From positions 278,637-342,636 of the forward strand of contig DATGZN010000093.1 in NCBI GenBank assembly GCA_035297145.1: a DNA stretch of 64,000 bases, read 5' to 3'. The position numbers and the translations under genes are program-made. Positions 9,555-17,310 of this stretch are shown one piece after another. The stretch comes from QHXW01 sp035297145. GTDB taxonomy: Bacteria; Acidobacteriota; Terriglobia; Bryobacterales; Bryobacteraceae. The notes under the pieces were generated by a model. The model did no database searches, was not told where the DNA came from, and saw only the letters and a program-made list of their open reading frames with translations. Each line of letters starts with the position of its first letter. Within the stretch, counting starts at the first letter, position 1.

Positions 9555-9569
9555 GTAAATCTATGTAAA
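9555..9569. promoter_or_regulatory. Putative CpxR-type binding box GTAAA-N5-GTAAA
   Basis: Two GTAAA half sites (9555-9559 and 9565-9569) are separated by exactly five bases, which is the consensus recognised by CpxR in enterobacteria. The box sits between the divergent Spy/CpxP-like gene and the CpxR-like gene, where an autoregulatory site would be expected. A third GTAAA occurs at 9508-9512. Binding is inferred from the match and the context. Confidence 0.55.
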
Positions 9570-9609
9570 ACACCGCTCTCGGTGGTGCTCCACGTGATAA
9601 ATTTTAGCC

Positions 9610-10305
9610 GTGCGCATCCTGTTGATCGACGACGACGCCGAGCTATGCTCTCTGCTGGTTGAATTCCTCACTCGCGAAGGATTCTCGATCGAGTGTGAGC
9701 ACGAAGGCAAGCGGGGATTGGAACGCGCGCTGCACGGCGGCTTTGACCTGATCGTCCTGGACGTCATGCTGCCCGGCTTGGACGGCTTCGAAATCCTCCG
9801 CCGACTGCGCGCGGAAAGCCACATTCCCGTACTCATGCTCACTGCCCGCGGCGAAGACATGGACCGCATCGCCGGTCTCGAAATGGGAGCGGATGACTAC
9901 CTGGCGAAGCCCTTCAATCCGCGCGAACTCTTAGCACGCATTCGCGCCATTCTCCGGCGCATCGAGCGGCCACCCTCGTCCGAGGGCCCGCTCGAAGTCA
10001 ACGGCGTGCGCATCGATCCAGGCACACGTGAGGTCTCTGTAAATGGCCGAAAAATCGAAGTGACCACATTCGAATTCGACATCCTTGAACTGCTGATGCG
10101 TTCCGCCGGCCAGGTTGTATCGCGCGACGACCTGATGGAGCACCTCTACAACCGCAAAGCGACTGCCTTCGATCGCTCGGTCGATATGCACATCAGCCAT
10201 TTGCGGAAGAAGCTCGAAACCGGCCAGCCGCTCATCAAGACTATCCGCGGCGCCGGATATCAATTCGTTCGCACGTTCATTAGCGAGCCCGAGGGCGCCG
10301 TGTGA
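9610..10305 (+). CDS. cpxR: OmpR/CpxR-type response regulator
   Basis: A 231-residue OmpR-family regulator. The receiver domain has the acidic pocket DDD at residues 7-9, the phosphoacceptor Asp51 (LIVLDVMLPGLDGFE) and Lys100 (GADDYLAKPFNPREL). The C-terminal winged helix domain (about 130-225) includes the TTFEFDILELLM and SVDMHISHLRKKLE elements. It starts with GTG 9610. The stop overlaps the kinase start by 4 bases (GTGA), so the pair is translationally coupled. Sequence style and neighbours point to CpxR rather than OmpR or PhoB; the symbol is by similarity. Confidence 0.88.
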   Translation: MRILLIDDDAELCSLLVEFLTREGFSIECEHEGKRGLERALHGGFDLIVLDVMLPGLDGFEILRRLRAESHIPVLMLTARGEDMDRIAGLEMGADDYLAKPFNPRELLARIRAILRRIERPPSSEGPLEVNGVRIDPGTREVSVNGRKIEVTTFEFDILELLMRSAGQVVSRDDLMEHLYNRKATAFDRSVDMHISHLRKKLETGQPLIKTIRGAGYQFVRTFISEPEGAV

Positions 10306-11582
10306 GGTCGCTATTCGCCAAAATCCTGCTGTGGTTTCTCGCGACGGTGGTAGCAGCGTTCGTGGGTTTCAACTTCATTGAGGCGCAGTTTGATGATGCC
10401 ATGCGCCACGCTCCCATGGTCCGCGCGTTTCGTTTCCAGGAGCGGGAGGCGCGCGAAGCCTACGAAACCGGCGGGCCGAAGGCGCTGCGCTGGGACCTCG
10501 ATCGGATACAGGGAATGTTCCAGGCCGAGGCTTTTCTCACCGATGCGAACGGCCGCGATCTGGTGACGGGTGAGGATCGCCGCGGTCTCATCCGTTCCGG
10601 GGGCTGGAGCTGGCTGCGGCGGAACCGGTCCGTGATCGCGCGCCGGACAGCCGACGGCCGGTATTGGTTCATACTCTCGATTCCCGAGGCAGCGGCTGGG
10701 CGATCTCTTCTTCCGCCCGAGCAGATTCTTGTGCTGTTGGCGGTTTTGGCACTTTGCTATTTGTTGGCGCGATATCTAACGTCACCTCTGCGAGCACTCC
10801 AGGCAGCTCTGGAGCGATTTGGCCAGGGGGATTTCTCCGCGCGCACGGGGTCTACGCGACGCGATGAACTGGGCGAACTGGCGCGCACGTTCGACCGGAT
10901 GGCGGAGCGCATCCAAAACCTGGTGGCCGCGGAGCGCCGCTTGCTCCTCGATATATCGCACGAGTTGCGGTCGCCGCTCGCTCGTCTAGGTGTCGCCATT
11001 GAGTTGGCCCGCTCGGGAGACAATCGCGACGCCGCGCTCGACCGCATTCAAAAGGAATCTGACCGCCTCAATATGCTGGTGGGCGGATTGCTGCAGTCGA
11101 CCCGTGCGGAAGTCGATCCTAACACCTTGCGCGCCCAACGCGTTCGCCTGGATGAACTCCTGGCGGACATTGTGAGCGATTGCTCGATTGAGGCGGCGGC
11201 CCGCGGCTGCTCGCTCGAATTGGATGCCCAAGGTCCCGTCACCGTCACCGGCGATCCCGAGTTGCTGCGGCGCGCCGTGGAGAACGTCATTCGGAACGCG
11301 ATTCGTTATGCTTCGCCGCAGTCGGCGGTCGAGGTGCGCCTCACGTGCGACAACAACACAGCCCGCGTGCAGGTGCGCGATTACGGACCGGGAGTTCCCG
11401 AGGAGGCGTTAGCCCGCATCTTCGAGCCGTTTTATCGCGTTGGGGGTGACCGAAACCGTGAGAGCGGCGGTGTCGGCTTGGGTCTGTCCATCGCTCAGCG
11501 CGCGGTGGAACTGCACAAAGGCAGGCTCCAGGCCAGCAATGCCCATCCCGGATTACGGATTGAAATTGATCTGCCTGTGTAA
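10302..11582 (+). CDS. cpxA: CpxA-like sensor histidine kinase
   Basis: A 426-residue membrane kinase: TM1 at about 5-27, a periplasmic sensor of about 110 residues, TM2 at about 141-158, HAMP to about 211, the HisKA box with His220 (LLLDISHELRSPLARL), and an HATPase domain with VENVIRNAIRYAS, DYGPGVPEE and GGVGLGLSIA. The dimerisation and N-box wording closely resembles CpxA, which senses envelope protein stress and is held off by CpxP. It partners the overlapping regulator gene. The small periplasmic domain is the plausible contact site for the divergent LTxxQ protein, by inference. Confidence 0.86.
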   Translation: MRSLFAKILLWFLATVVAAFVGFNFIEAQFDDAMRHAPMVRAFRFQEREAREAYETGGPKALRWDLDRIQGMFQAEAFLTDANGRDLVTGEDRRGLIRSGGWSWLRRNRSVIARRTADGRYWFILSIPEAAAGRSLLPPEQILVLLAVLALCYLLARYLTSPLRALQAALERFGQGDFSARTGSTRRDELGELARTFDRMAERIQNLVAAERRLLLDISHELRSPLARLGVAIELARSGDNRDAALDRIQKESDRLNMLVGGLLQSTRAEVDPNTLRAQRVRLDELLADIVSDCSIEAAARGCSLELDAQGPVTVTGDPELLRRAVENVIRNAIRYASPQSAVEVRLTCDNNTARVQVRDYGPGVPEEALARIFEPFYRVGGDRNRESGGVGLGLSIAQRAVELHKGRLQASNAHPGLRIEIDLPV

Positions 11583-11588
11583 GAGCGT

Positions 11589-12386
11589 CTATTTCGGCTT
11601 CGGTAAGATCTTCATGTCGGCCGGAAGCGTGAACAGATTGTCTGTCAAACCCACGTTGATTCGCACCGAATCCGAGTACATCTGATAAATCTTCTCCCCA
11701 TTGCGCTCGCGCTGGATGTCGTAGGGCCACTGGACTCCGTTCACTTCCCGGTACTTGGAAAAGCGCGTGACTTCCTCGTTGAGTTCTCTCGTTTTTGGGT
11801 CGCGCCGGTTAGTCACCTGCTTGGCCGGCAAATGAGTCAGGCGATTGAAATAAACCGTCACCGTGCGATTGTCGAAATCTGTGATGTCGACGATATCCAC
11901 CGGCTGATTCTCCACCACGTCCGAGCCGCGCGACTCCAGGATCAGTCCAGGCTCGCCCAACCGCTGCCGCAGAATGTAGAAGACGTTGCGGAGCGTGCTC
12001 TCCCGGAACCGCTCAATCACGTCGTCCGCGAGCGGGCGGGCGCCTCGAAACGTGATGTCGTAGCCCTGCCCGTCGGCAAGTATTATGGCGCTGTCTTCTT
12101 TCTTTCCGAACGCCTGGCGTTCGCGCACTCCCAGGAATCCAGCCAAAGGCGGCTCGGGCCGGATGAGATAGCGCGTATAGATCTTGGCTATGGACAAGCC
12201 ATTCAGCCTCTCTCGATAGAACGAATACGCGCGGCCACTTTCGACGCGGTCCTGCATGTGCAGGAAAGTCTCGCCGCCCAACGCTCGGACGGCTTCATCC
12301 ACCACCCGCTTGCCGCGCTCTAGATTCGTTTCCGCGCGCACCCCGGCCAGGGATGCGGCTAAGCAGAGCAACACCGCTGCCTTCAT
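11589..12386 (-). CDS. Secreted LolA-like-fold protein, third gene of the M16 operon
   Basis: A 265-residue protein with a signal peptide (MKAAVLLCLAASLAGVRA). The mature N-terminus ERGKRVVDEAVRALGGETFL resembles the start of the C-terminal extension of the upstream M16 protein (LARGKKLLERVQQAVGGADKL). The strand-rich remainder (VDIVDITDFDNRTVTVYFNR, KYREVNGVQWPYDIQ) fits a LolA/LppX-like outer-membrane lipoprotein-sorting fold. No enzyme motif is seen. Its ATG overlaps the stop of the M16 gene by 4 bases, so it is the last gene of a coupled three-gene operon. It may be a soluble paralogue of the domain fused to that peptidase. Confidence 0.68.
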   Translation of the reverse strand: MKAAVLLCLAASLAGVRAETNLERGKRVVDEAVRALGGETFLHMQDRVESGRAYSFYRERLNGLSIAKIYTRYLIRPEPPLAGFLGVRERQAFGKKEDSAIILADGQGYDITFRGARPLADDVIERFRESTLRNVFYILRQRLGEPGLILESRGSDVVENQPVDIVDITDFDNRTVTVYFNRLTHLPAKQVTNRRDPKTRELNEEVTRFSKYREVNGVQWPYDIQRERNGEKIYQMYSDSVRINVGLTDNLFTLPADMKILPKPK

Positions 12387-14518
12387 GGTTTCTTGTTGAT
12401 GTCTTCGATTTTGATCCCGGAATTCACTTTGTATTCCGTGATACTGAGTTCTGCGTACTTCTCCCCGTCGCGATTCACCGCAATGGCCTTCGGCGCTTGG
12501 ATCCCGCCCGCGTCCTCAAATCCCTCGAACGCCTCCTCCATGGCGGCTGGAGGCCCCATCGGTCCTGCCTCCCGGTAAACCTCTTTTGCCGGCAGGCCGG
12601 TCTGGGCATCCACAATGAGCTTTACGGAGCTGCCCTCGCGGTCGCTGATCTCCAGCACGCCTTCGGCTGGAGAGTTCACTGTCCGATCGGGGTCCCTGTC
12701 GCTTAACAGGAGGCGGAAGTAGTTGCGAAACAATTCTTCACGAACTTGCTTCAATTGCGGCTCAGGCAGTGGCCGCTCGCCCTGCGGCGTCGACATCCAA
12801 CCACTCTTCCCGTCCGAATACACAATCACCTTGCCGAAGGGAAGCTGGCTCTCCTGCCGGAAATGGCTAGGCGCTATCCACGCGTTGATCTGATGAACTT
12901 TCAGGTTCGGGGGCATCGTCGCCATGCTCAATTCGACCGTCTCGCTGACATCCTGCACAGCGGCGAGCTTGTCAGCGCCGCCGACCGCCTGCTGCACACG
13001 CTCCAGCAGCTTCTTCCCTCGCGCCAAACTGGCCTCGTCGGCCGTGGCGGGTGCCTCGGCCTTGGCGTTGGCCGGTTCGGGGATTGTCAAATCAATCGGG
13101 GTAACAGGAAGCCCGAGTGCTGCCAGCGGCGTGCCGAATTGTTGCGGATTGCCGACCAGCACCTCGGTGAACTCATCCGGCTTGATGTGCTCGCGGGCCA
13201 CGCGCAGCACATCGGCGCGGGTCACGGCTTGAATTGCGCGTTGATATTGGTCGATGAAGTCCCGCGGATATCCGAAATAGTCATAACGCAGAATGCGGTT
13301 CAACGTTTTGGACGGCGTATCGAAGTTGAATACGAAGCTGTTCGCTACCGTATCCTTGGCGCTCTTGAGCTCTTCTTCAGTCACCTCGCTGCTGCCGATC
13401 TTTTCAACCTCCGCTTGTATCGCCTTGATCGTGTCAACCGTCGACGCCGACTTGGTGCTGCCGGAAATTTGAAACAGCCCGGGATGGTCGTAGTTGGCGC
13501 CCCAGTACGCGGAAACGTCGTACGCGTAGCCCAGCTTCGTGCGCACCTGCTGCACCAGCCGGCTGTGAAATCCGCCGCCCAGAATATCGGCCATCACCTC
13601 CAACGCTGGAAAATCCTTGTCGCGAAGCTCACCACCCAGATGGCCTAGAGAGAAGAAGGTTTGTTCCACGTCCGTCTTTGTGGCGAGGAAAATGCCATGC
13701 TGGGGCTTGGCGTTGACTGGCGGGAACGGCGGAACGGCCGGCTGCTTCACTTTCCAATCGGCAAACAGCTTCTCCAGCTTCGCTTTCATGTCGGCGGCAG
13801 AAAAGTCGCCTATCACCGCGAGCATGATGTTCTCGGGGAAAAAGTAGCGCTGGTAGAAGCCGGTAACATCGTCGCGCGTGATCCTGTCCACCGTGGCGTA
13901 TTCCAGTTGCCAACCATAGGGCGTATTCCGGCCGTACCCGATATTGGCAAACTCGCGCTCCATGATGCCATGTGGATCGTCGTTACGGCGGGAGATGCCG
14001 CTGCGCAGCTCGGTTTTGGCCAGGTCGATCTTGTTCTGTCGAAAACCAGGTTTAGTCAGTACGTCGTGAAATATGCGTAGAATTTCGTCGGTGTTTTCTT
14101 TCAGGCACGAAAACGATGCCGAACCGATTGACTCGTCAATCGACGTTTCGACTGAAGCGGCAATGTTCTCTAACTGCTCATCGAGCTCATCACCGGTCTT
14201 GTCCTCGGTACCGCCACTCCGCATCACGATACCGGTGACCGTGGCAAGTCCCACCTTGTCCGGCGGATCGAAAAGATTTCCGGTGCGCACCAGCGCCGAA
14301 CCCCGAACCAGAGGGAGTTCATGATTCTCCAGCAGGTATAGCTTCATGCCGTTCGGCATGGTGAAGGTCGCTACGTCGGGGATCTTGATCGGCTTGAGTG
14401 GCGGATATTGCAATTCCTTGTACGACGGAATCGCGGTGGCAGGCAGTTTGCTTTCACTTTTCGTCTGCGCGCCCAGCGTACCTGCCAGCAGGAGGGCGAC
14501 GACCGCTGTTTTCTTCAT
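12383..14518 (-). CDS. M16-family subunit without HxxEH, with C-terminal LolA-like domain
   Basis: A 711-residue secreted protein (signal peptide MKKTAVVALLLAGTLGAQ). Residues about 50-475 are an M16 peptidase fold: FTMPNGMKLYLLENHELPLV, GYAYDVSAYWG, LGGGFHSRLVQQVRTKLG. Where active members have HxxEH, this one has only VMRSGGTEDKTG, so it lacks the zinc site, as do the non-catalytic subunits of bacterial M16B heterodimers. Residues about 495-711 form an added domain like the downstream small protein. It overlaps the upstream active M16 gene by 4 bases (ATGA), which fits an obligate pair. The likely substrate is periplasmic peptides, by family only. Confidence 0.87.
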   Translation of the reverse strand: MKKTAVVALLLAGTLGAQTKSESKLPATAIPSYKELQYPPLKPIKIPDVATFTMPNGMKLYLLENHELPLVRGSALVRTGNLFDPPDKVGLATVTGIVMRSGGTEDKTGDELDEQLENIAASVETSIDESIGSASFSCLKENTDEILRIFHDVLTKPGFRQNKIDLAKTELRSGISRRNDDPHGIMEREFANIGYGRNTPYGWQLEYATVDRITRDDVTGFYQRYFFPENIMLAVIGDFSAADMKAKLEKLFADWKVKQPAVPPFPPVNAKPQHGIFLATKTDVEQTFFSLGHLGGELRDKDFPALEVMADILGGGFHSRLVQQVRTKLGYAYDVSAYWGANYDHPGLFQISGSTKSASTVDTIKAIQAEVEKIGSSEVTEEELKSAKDTVANSFVFNFDTPSKTLNRILRYDYFGYPRDFIDQYQRAIQAVTRADVLRVAREHIKPDEFTEVLVGNPQQFGTPLAALGLPVTPIDLTIPEPANAKAEAPATADEASLARGKKLLERVQQAVGGADKLAAVQDVSETVELSMATMPPNLKVHQINAWIAPSHFRQESQLPFGKVIVYSDGKSGWMSTPQGERPLPEPQLKQVREELFRNYFRLLLSDRDPDRTVNSPAEGVLEISDREGSSVKLIVDAQTGLPAKEVYREAGPMGPPAAMEEAFEGFEDAGGIQAPKAIAVNRDGEKYAELSITEYKVNSGIKIEDINKKP

Positions 14519-16035
14519 CGCGAGTCTCCTGACTGCGCAGACTCGCCCGCCGGCGGCTGAAAATCAAACGCCACGGTTCGGGAATTGTTTACGAAATATT
14601 TGCGCGCCACGCGTTGCACATCATCGGCGGTCACCTTATCGATGTCATCGAGCGACGTGAACAGTTTCCGCCAGTCGCCGTAAGCGACGTAGTACTCAGT
14701 CAGCGACTGCGCCAGATCGGAGTTGCTGTCGAGCCGCCGGATCAACGCTGCTCGCGTCTTAGTTTTGACCCGGGCCAGCGCGTCCGCATCCACTTTCTGC
14801 TTCTTGAAACGCGCGATGATTTCGTCCAGCAGTTTTTCGTTTTCCGCTACCGTGTGGCCGAGCGTCGGAAACGCATAAAACACGAACAAGTTCGGATATT
14901 TGGATCCGGGCAGGTCCGCTTCCGCGCCAGCCGCAAGCGCAATCTGTTTGTCGCGAACCATCTCTTTGTAGATGATGCCTGTACGTCCGCCGGCCAAAAC
15001 GCTGCTCACCACGTCGAACACCGGATCGTCCTTGTCGTACTGATCCGGCCGTTTATAGGCGATCACTTCGAACGGCTGCGCGGGCGACTCCACCTGTACC
15101 TGCCGCGGTCCATCCTGTTGCGGTTCGGTGGTGTGCACGAGCGGAGGCAGCGGACCCGTGGCCAGGCGTCCAAAGTATTTCTCGGCAAGCGCACGTGCCT
15201 GCTTGGGGTCCACATCACCGACAATCGCGATCGCGATGTTACCCGGTACGTAGTAGGTCTTGTAGAACTGCTCGGCATCCACGACGCGAAGGCTCTGGAT
15301 GTCACTGGCCCAGCCGGCGCCAGGGCGGCGGTAAGGATGCGCCGCAAAGGCAGCCGCGTTGAGCTCCTCCAGAAGCTTTCCCTGCGGGCTGGACTCCACA
15401 CGCATGCGCCGCTCCTCAGCCACTACATCGCGTTCCTTATAGAATTCCCGGAAAACGGGTCGCAGGAAGCGCTGCGATTCCAGCAGAAACCACAACTCGA
15501 TCCGGTTTGCCGGCAGATTGTAAAAATATTGAGTGGAATCGAGCGCGGTGAAGGCGTTCAGCCCCACTCCACCGTTCTCTTCAATGATAGTGGGGTAGAG
15601 ATTCGGCACCACGTACGAGTCCGCCTTCTCGATGGCTTCTTTCACCTCTGCTTCCAGTGCCTTGATCTTCTCCGGATCCGCGTGCGGCCCTTTGCGCCGT
15701 TCCTGTTCCAGCCGATCGTATACTTCCTCGATGGCTGCCATCGCTTTCTTCTCTTCCGGCCAGTTCTTGCTCCCGATGGTATCCGTGCCTTTGAAGGCCA
15801 TGTGCTCGAACATGTGCGCCAGACCGGTCTTGCCTTCGGGATCGTCCACCGCTCCGGCATTTATGTAGCTGTGGAAAGAAACCACCGGCGCCTGGTGACG
15901 CTCCAGAACGATGAAATGCATTCCGTTCGCGAGCGTGAACTCAGTGACGCGTTTTTCGAATTCCTTCAGATCCTGCGCCACCGAAAGACAAGGCGCAAGC
16001 AACAACAGGAGACACAATCGATTGGCTGAAGTCAC
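14515..16035 (-). CDS. M16-family zinc metallopeptidase, catalytic subunit
   Basis: A 506-residue secreted peptidase with a signal peptide (MTSANRLCLLLLLAPCLSVAQ). The inverted zinc motif HMFEH spans residues 74-78, and a downstream acidic helix (ERDVVAEERRMRVE) can give the third ligand. An insertion of about 60 residues rich in Glu/Lys separates the two, as in some M16B enzymes. The C-terminal half has the ADLPGSKYPNLFVFYAFP and DLAQSLTEYYVAYGD elements typical of the second domain. It is first in the operon. M16 enzymes degrade peptides inside a closed chamber formed by paired subunits; here the partner is the next gene. Confidence 0.91.
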   Translation of the reverse strand: MTSANRLCLLLLLAPCLSVAQDLKEFEKRVTEFTLANGMHFIVLERHQAPVVSFHSYINAGAVDDPEGKTGLAHMFEHMAFKGTDTIGSKNWPEEKKAMAAIEEVYDRLEQERRKGPHADPEKIKALEAEVKEAIEKADSYVVPNLYPTIIEENGGVGLNAFTALDSTQYFYNLPANRIELWFLLESQRFLRPVFREFYKERDVVAEERRMRVESSPQGKLLEELNAAAFAAHPYRRPGAGWASDIQSLRVVDAEQFYKTYYVPGNIAIAIVGDVDPKQARALAEKYFGRLATGPLPPLVHTTEPQQDGPRQVQVESPAQPFEVIAYKRPDQYDKDDPVFDVVSSVLAGGRTGIIYKEMVRDKQIALAAGAEADLPGSKYPNLFVFYAFPTLGHTVAENEKLLDEIIARFKKQKVDADALARVKTKTRAALIRRLDSNSDLAQSLTEYYVAYGDWRKLFTSLDDIDKVTADDVQRVARKYFVNNSRTVAFDFQPPAGESAQSGDSR

Positions 16036-16115
16036 CTTTTCATTGTAATTGGGTCCGGGAGATCACGGCGCTGACCTCGCTGTGACGTTTCGCCACGCCC
16101 ATGCCCGGACGCAGC

Positions 16116-16484
16116 TTACTTTTTTTCCAGCTTGAGGTTGATGGCTACTTCCTTGCGCGAATCAAACGAACTCACGGTCTTGGTGGGACTGGAAGCTCCC
16201 TGGAAATCTGCACGGACCTCGTAGTCCACATTTGGGCTGAGACCGTGAAAATAATAGGCGCCGTGTTCCTGGGTCACGAACGAGCGAATCTGCAGCGTCT
16301 TGGTGTTCTTGAGCTGCACAATAGCCCCGTTTACTTGGTTTTCGGCCGCGTCCGTAACCGTGCCCTGCACCGTGCGAAGGCTGTCCTCGGGGTTCTTCTT
16401 CTTTGCCTCCAGCGCACTCGCTGCGGTCAGCAGCAGAGCGCCAACCGCCAGCCATGCCATGCGGCGCTTCACAGTCCCGGTCAT
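16116..16484 (-). CDS. Secreted carboxypeptidase-regulatory-like domain protein
   Basis: A 122-residue protein with an N-terminal signal helix (MAWLAVGALLLTAASALEA). A single carboxypeptidase D regulatory-like beta-sandwich follows: LRTVQGTVTDAAENQVNGAI, VTQEHGAYYFHGL, NVDYEVRADFQG. Such domains serve as adhesion or structural modules in exported proteins and are abundant in Acidobacteria. No enzyme is attached. Its start is only 3 bases after the stop of the LysW-like gene, so the two are probably one transcript. The binding partner is unknown. Confidence 0.78.
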   Translation of the reverse strand: MTGTVKRRMAWLAVGALLLTAASALEAKKKNPEDSLRTVQGTVTDAAENQVNGAIVQLKNTKTLQIRSFVTQEHGAYYFHGLSPNVDYEVRADFQGASSPTKTVSSFDSRKEVAINLKLEKK

Positions 16485-16487
16485 GCG

Positions 16488-16694
16488 CTATTTCCAATCC
16501 TCCTCTTCCTCTTCTTCGTCTTCGAGGGCGTCTTCGTCTTCATCCTCTAGGTCTTCGGCGGATTCGATTTCGAGCGGATCGGTGCTCACTACTTTCAGGC
16601 CAGCGCCACATTCGTCGCAGCTCAGGGTGTCACCTTCGTCCACATCTTCCTCGTCCACGTCGATGGCTCCATCACACACAGGACAAGTGACCAT
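16488..16694 (-). CDS. LysW-like zinc-ribbon acidic mini-protein
   Basis: A 68-residue, very acidic protein. The N-terminal zinc ribbon (Cys4, Cys7, Cys26, Cys29) and the following VVSTDPLEIE resemble LysW, the amino-group carrier protein of lysine/arginine synthesis. The C-terminal half is nearly pure Asp/Glu. LysW ends in an EDWGE tail whose last Glu carries the substrate; here the tail is EEDWK, without that Glu. Thus the fold is supported but the carrier role is doubtful. No lysine-pathway ligase gene lies nearby. Confidence 0.75.
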   Translation of the reverse strand: MVTCPVCDGAIDVDEEDVDEGDTLSCDECGAGLKVVSTDPLEIESAEDLEDEDEDALEDEEEEEEDWK

Positions 16695-16748
16695 ATTTCG
16701 CTTCCCGTTTATAGCTTATATCAGAACGCGCAATCGTCAACCGGGAGG

Positions 16749-17261
16749 TCACGCGGTCTGTTGCTTGGCCAATCGCCGCCGCGTAGTCGCGGGCACGATG
16801 CCCTTCATCCGCAGATATAGGAACAGCTGCGCGCGGTGGGTCAGCTCGTGCTCCTTGGCCATTTGCACCGTCTCCAGGCGCGTGACACGTAGCCCATCGA
16901 AGCGCGTAATCACATGGTCGAAGAACGCCGCGGGCTGCGCCGCGAGTTGAGCCGTCCGGCGCTCCAGACTCTGGCGCAGCGCGGCAGCCAGACTGCCGGC
17001 GTCCGGTGTGGGTGCCAGCTCCGCCGCGTACTTCTGCATGTCTTCGCGAAATTGCGGCGTAGCCAGGTTCTCCACGCCATCCAGCAGCATCCCCGTGATG
17101 CCGTAGCCTGCCACCAGAATATGACGCGCGATTTCTCCGAATGTCATCACGTCGCTCACCGGTTTGAAGTCCATTTCGCCGGCGGGAAAATCTTCCACGG
17201 CCTGCGCGGTATCCTGCCGGACCGTCTTCCATGAGTCCAGCACAGTTTCCAGTCTGATCAT
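16749..17261 (-). CDS. DinB-like protein
   Basis: About 170 residues from the ATG at 17261 (MIRLETVLDSWK). The helical pattern, with a FGEIARHILVAGYGI helix (His in the middle) and a late KEHELTHRAQLFLYLRMKG helix with two His, matches the DinB/YfiT four-helix metal-binding family, whose members include thiol transferases and stress proteins. The three His could be a metal site. The open frame extends upstream to 17330 over the end of the glycosidase gene, but the internal ATG fits the family start. The function is unassigned. Confidence 0.78.
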   Translation of the reverse strand: MIRLETVLDSWKTVRQDTAQAVEDFPAGEMDFKPVSDVMTFGEIARHILVAGYGITGMLLDGVENLATPQFREDMQKYAAELAPTPDAGSLAAALRQSLERRTAQLAAQPAAFFDHVITRFDGLRVTRLETVQMAKEHELTHRAQLFLYLRMKGIVPATTRRRLAKQQTA

Positions 17262-17310
17262 AGAAATCCATTGTAACCGCGCGTTCGGCGCGGTTGGAAG
17301 GCTTGGAAGA

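Noticed and set aside
14614..16029. Plus-strand frame of 471 codons
   Set aside because: It lies wholly opposite the active M16 gene, has no domain and is rich in Arg/His as expected for a mirrored GC-rich gene.
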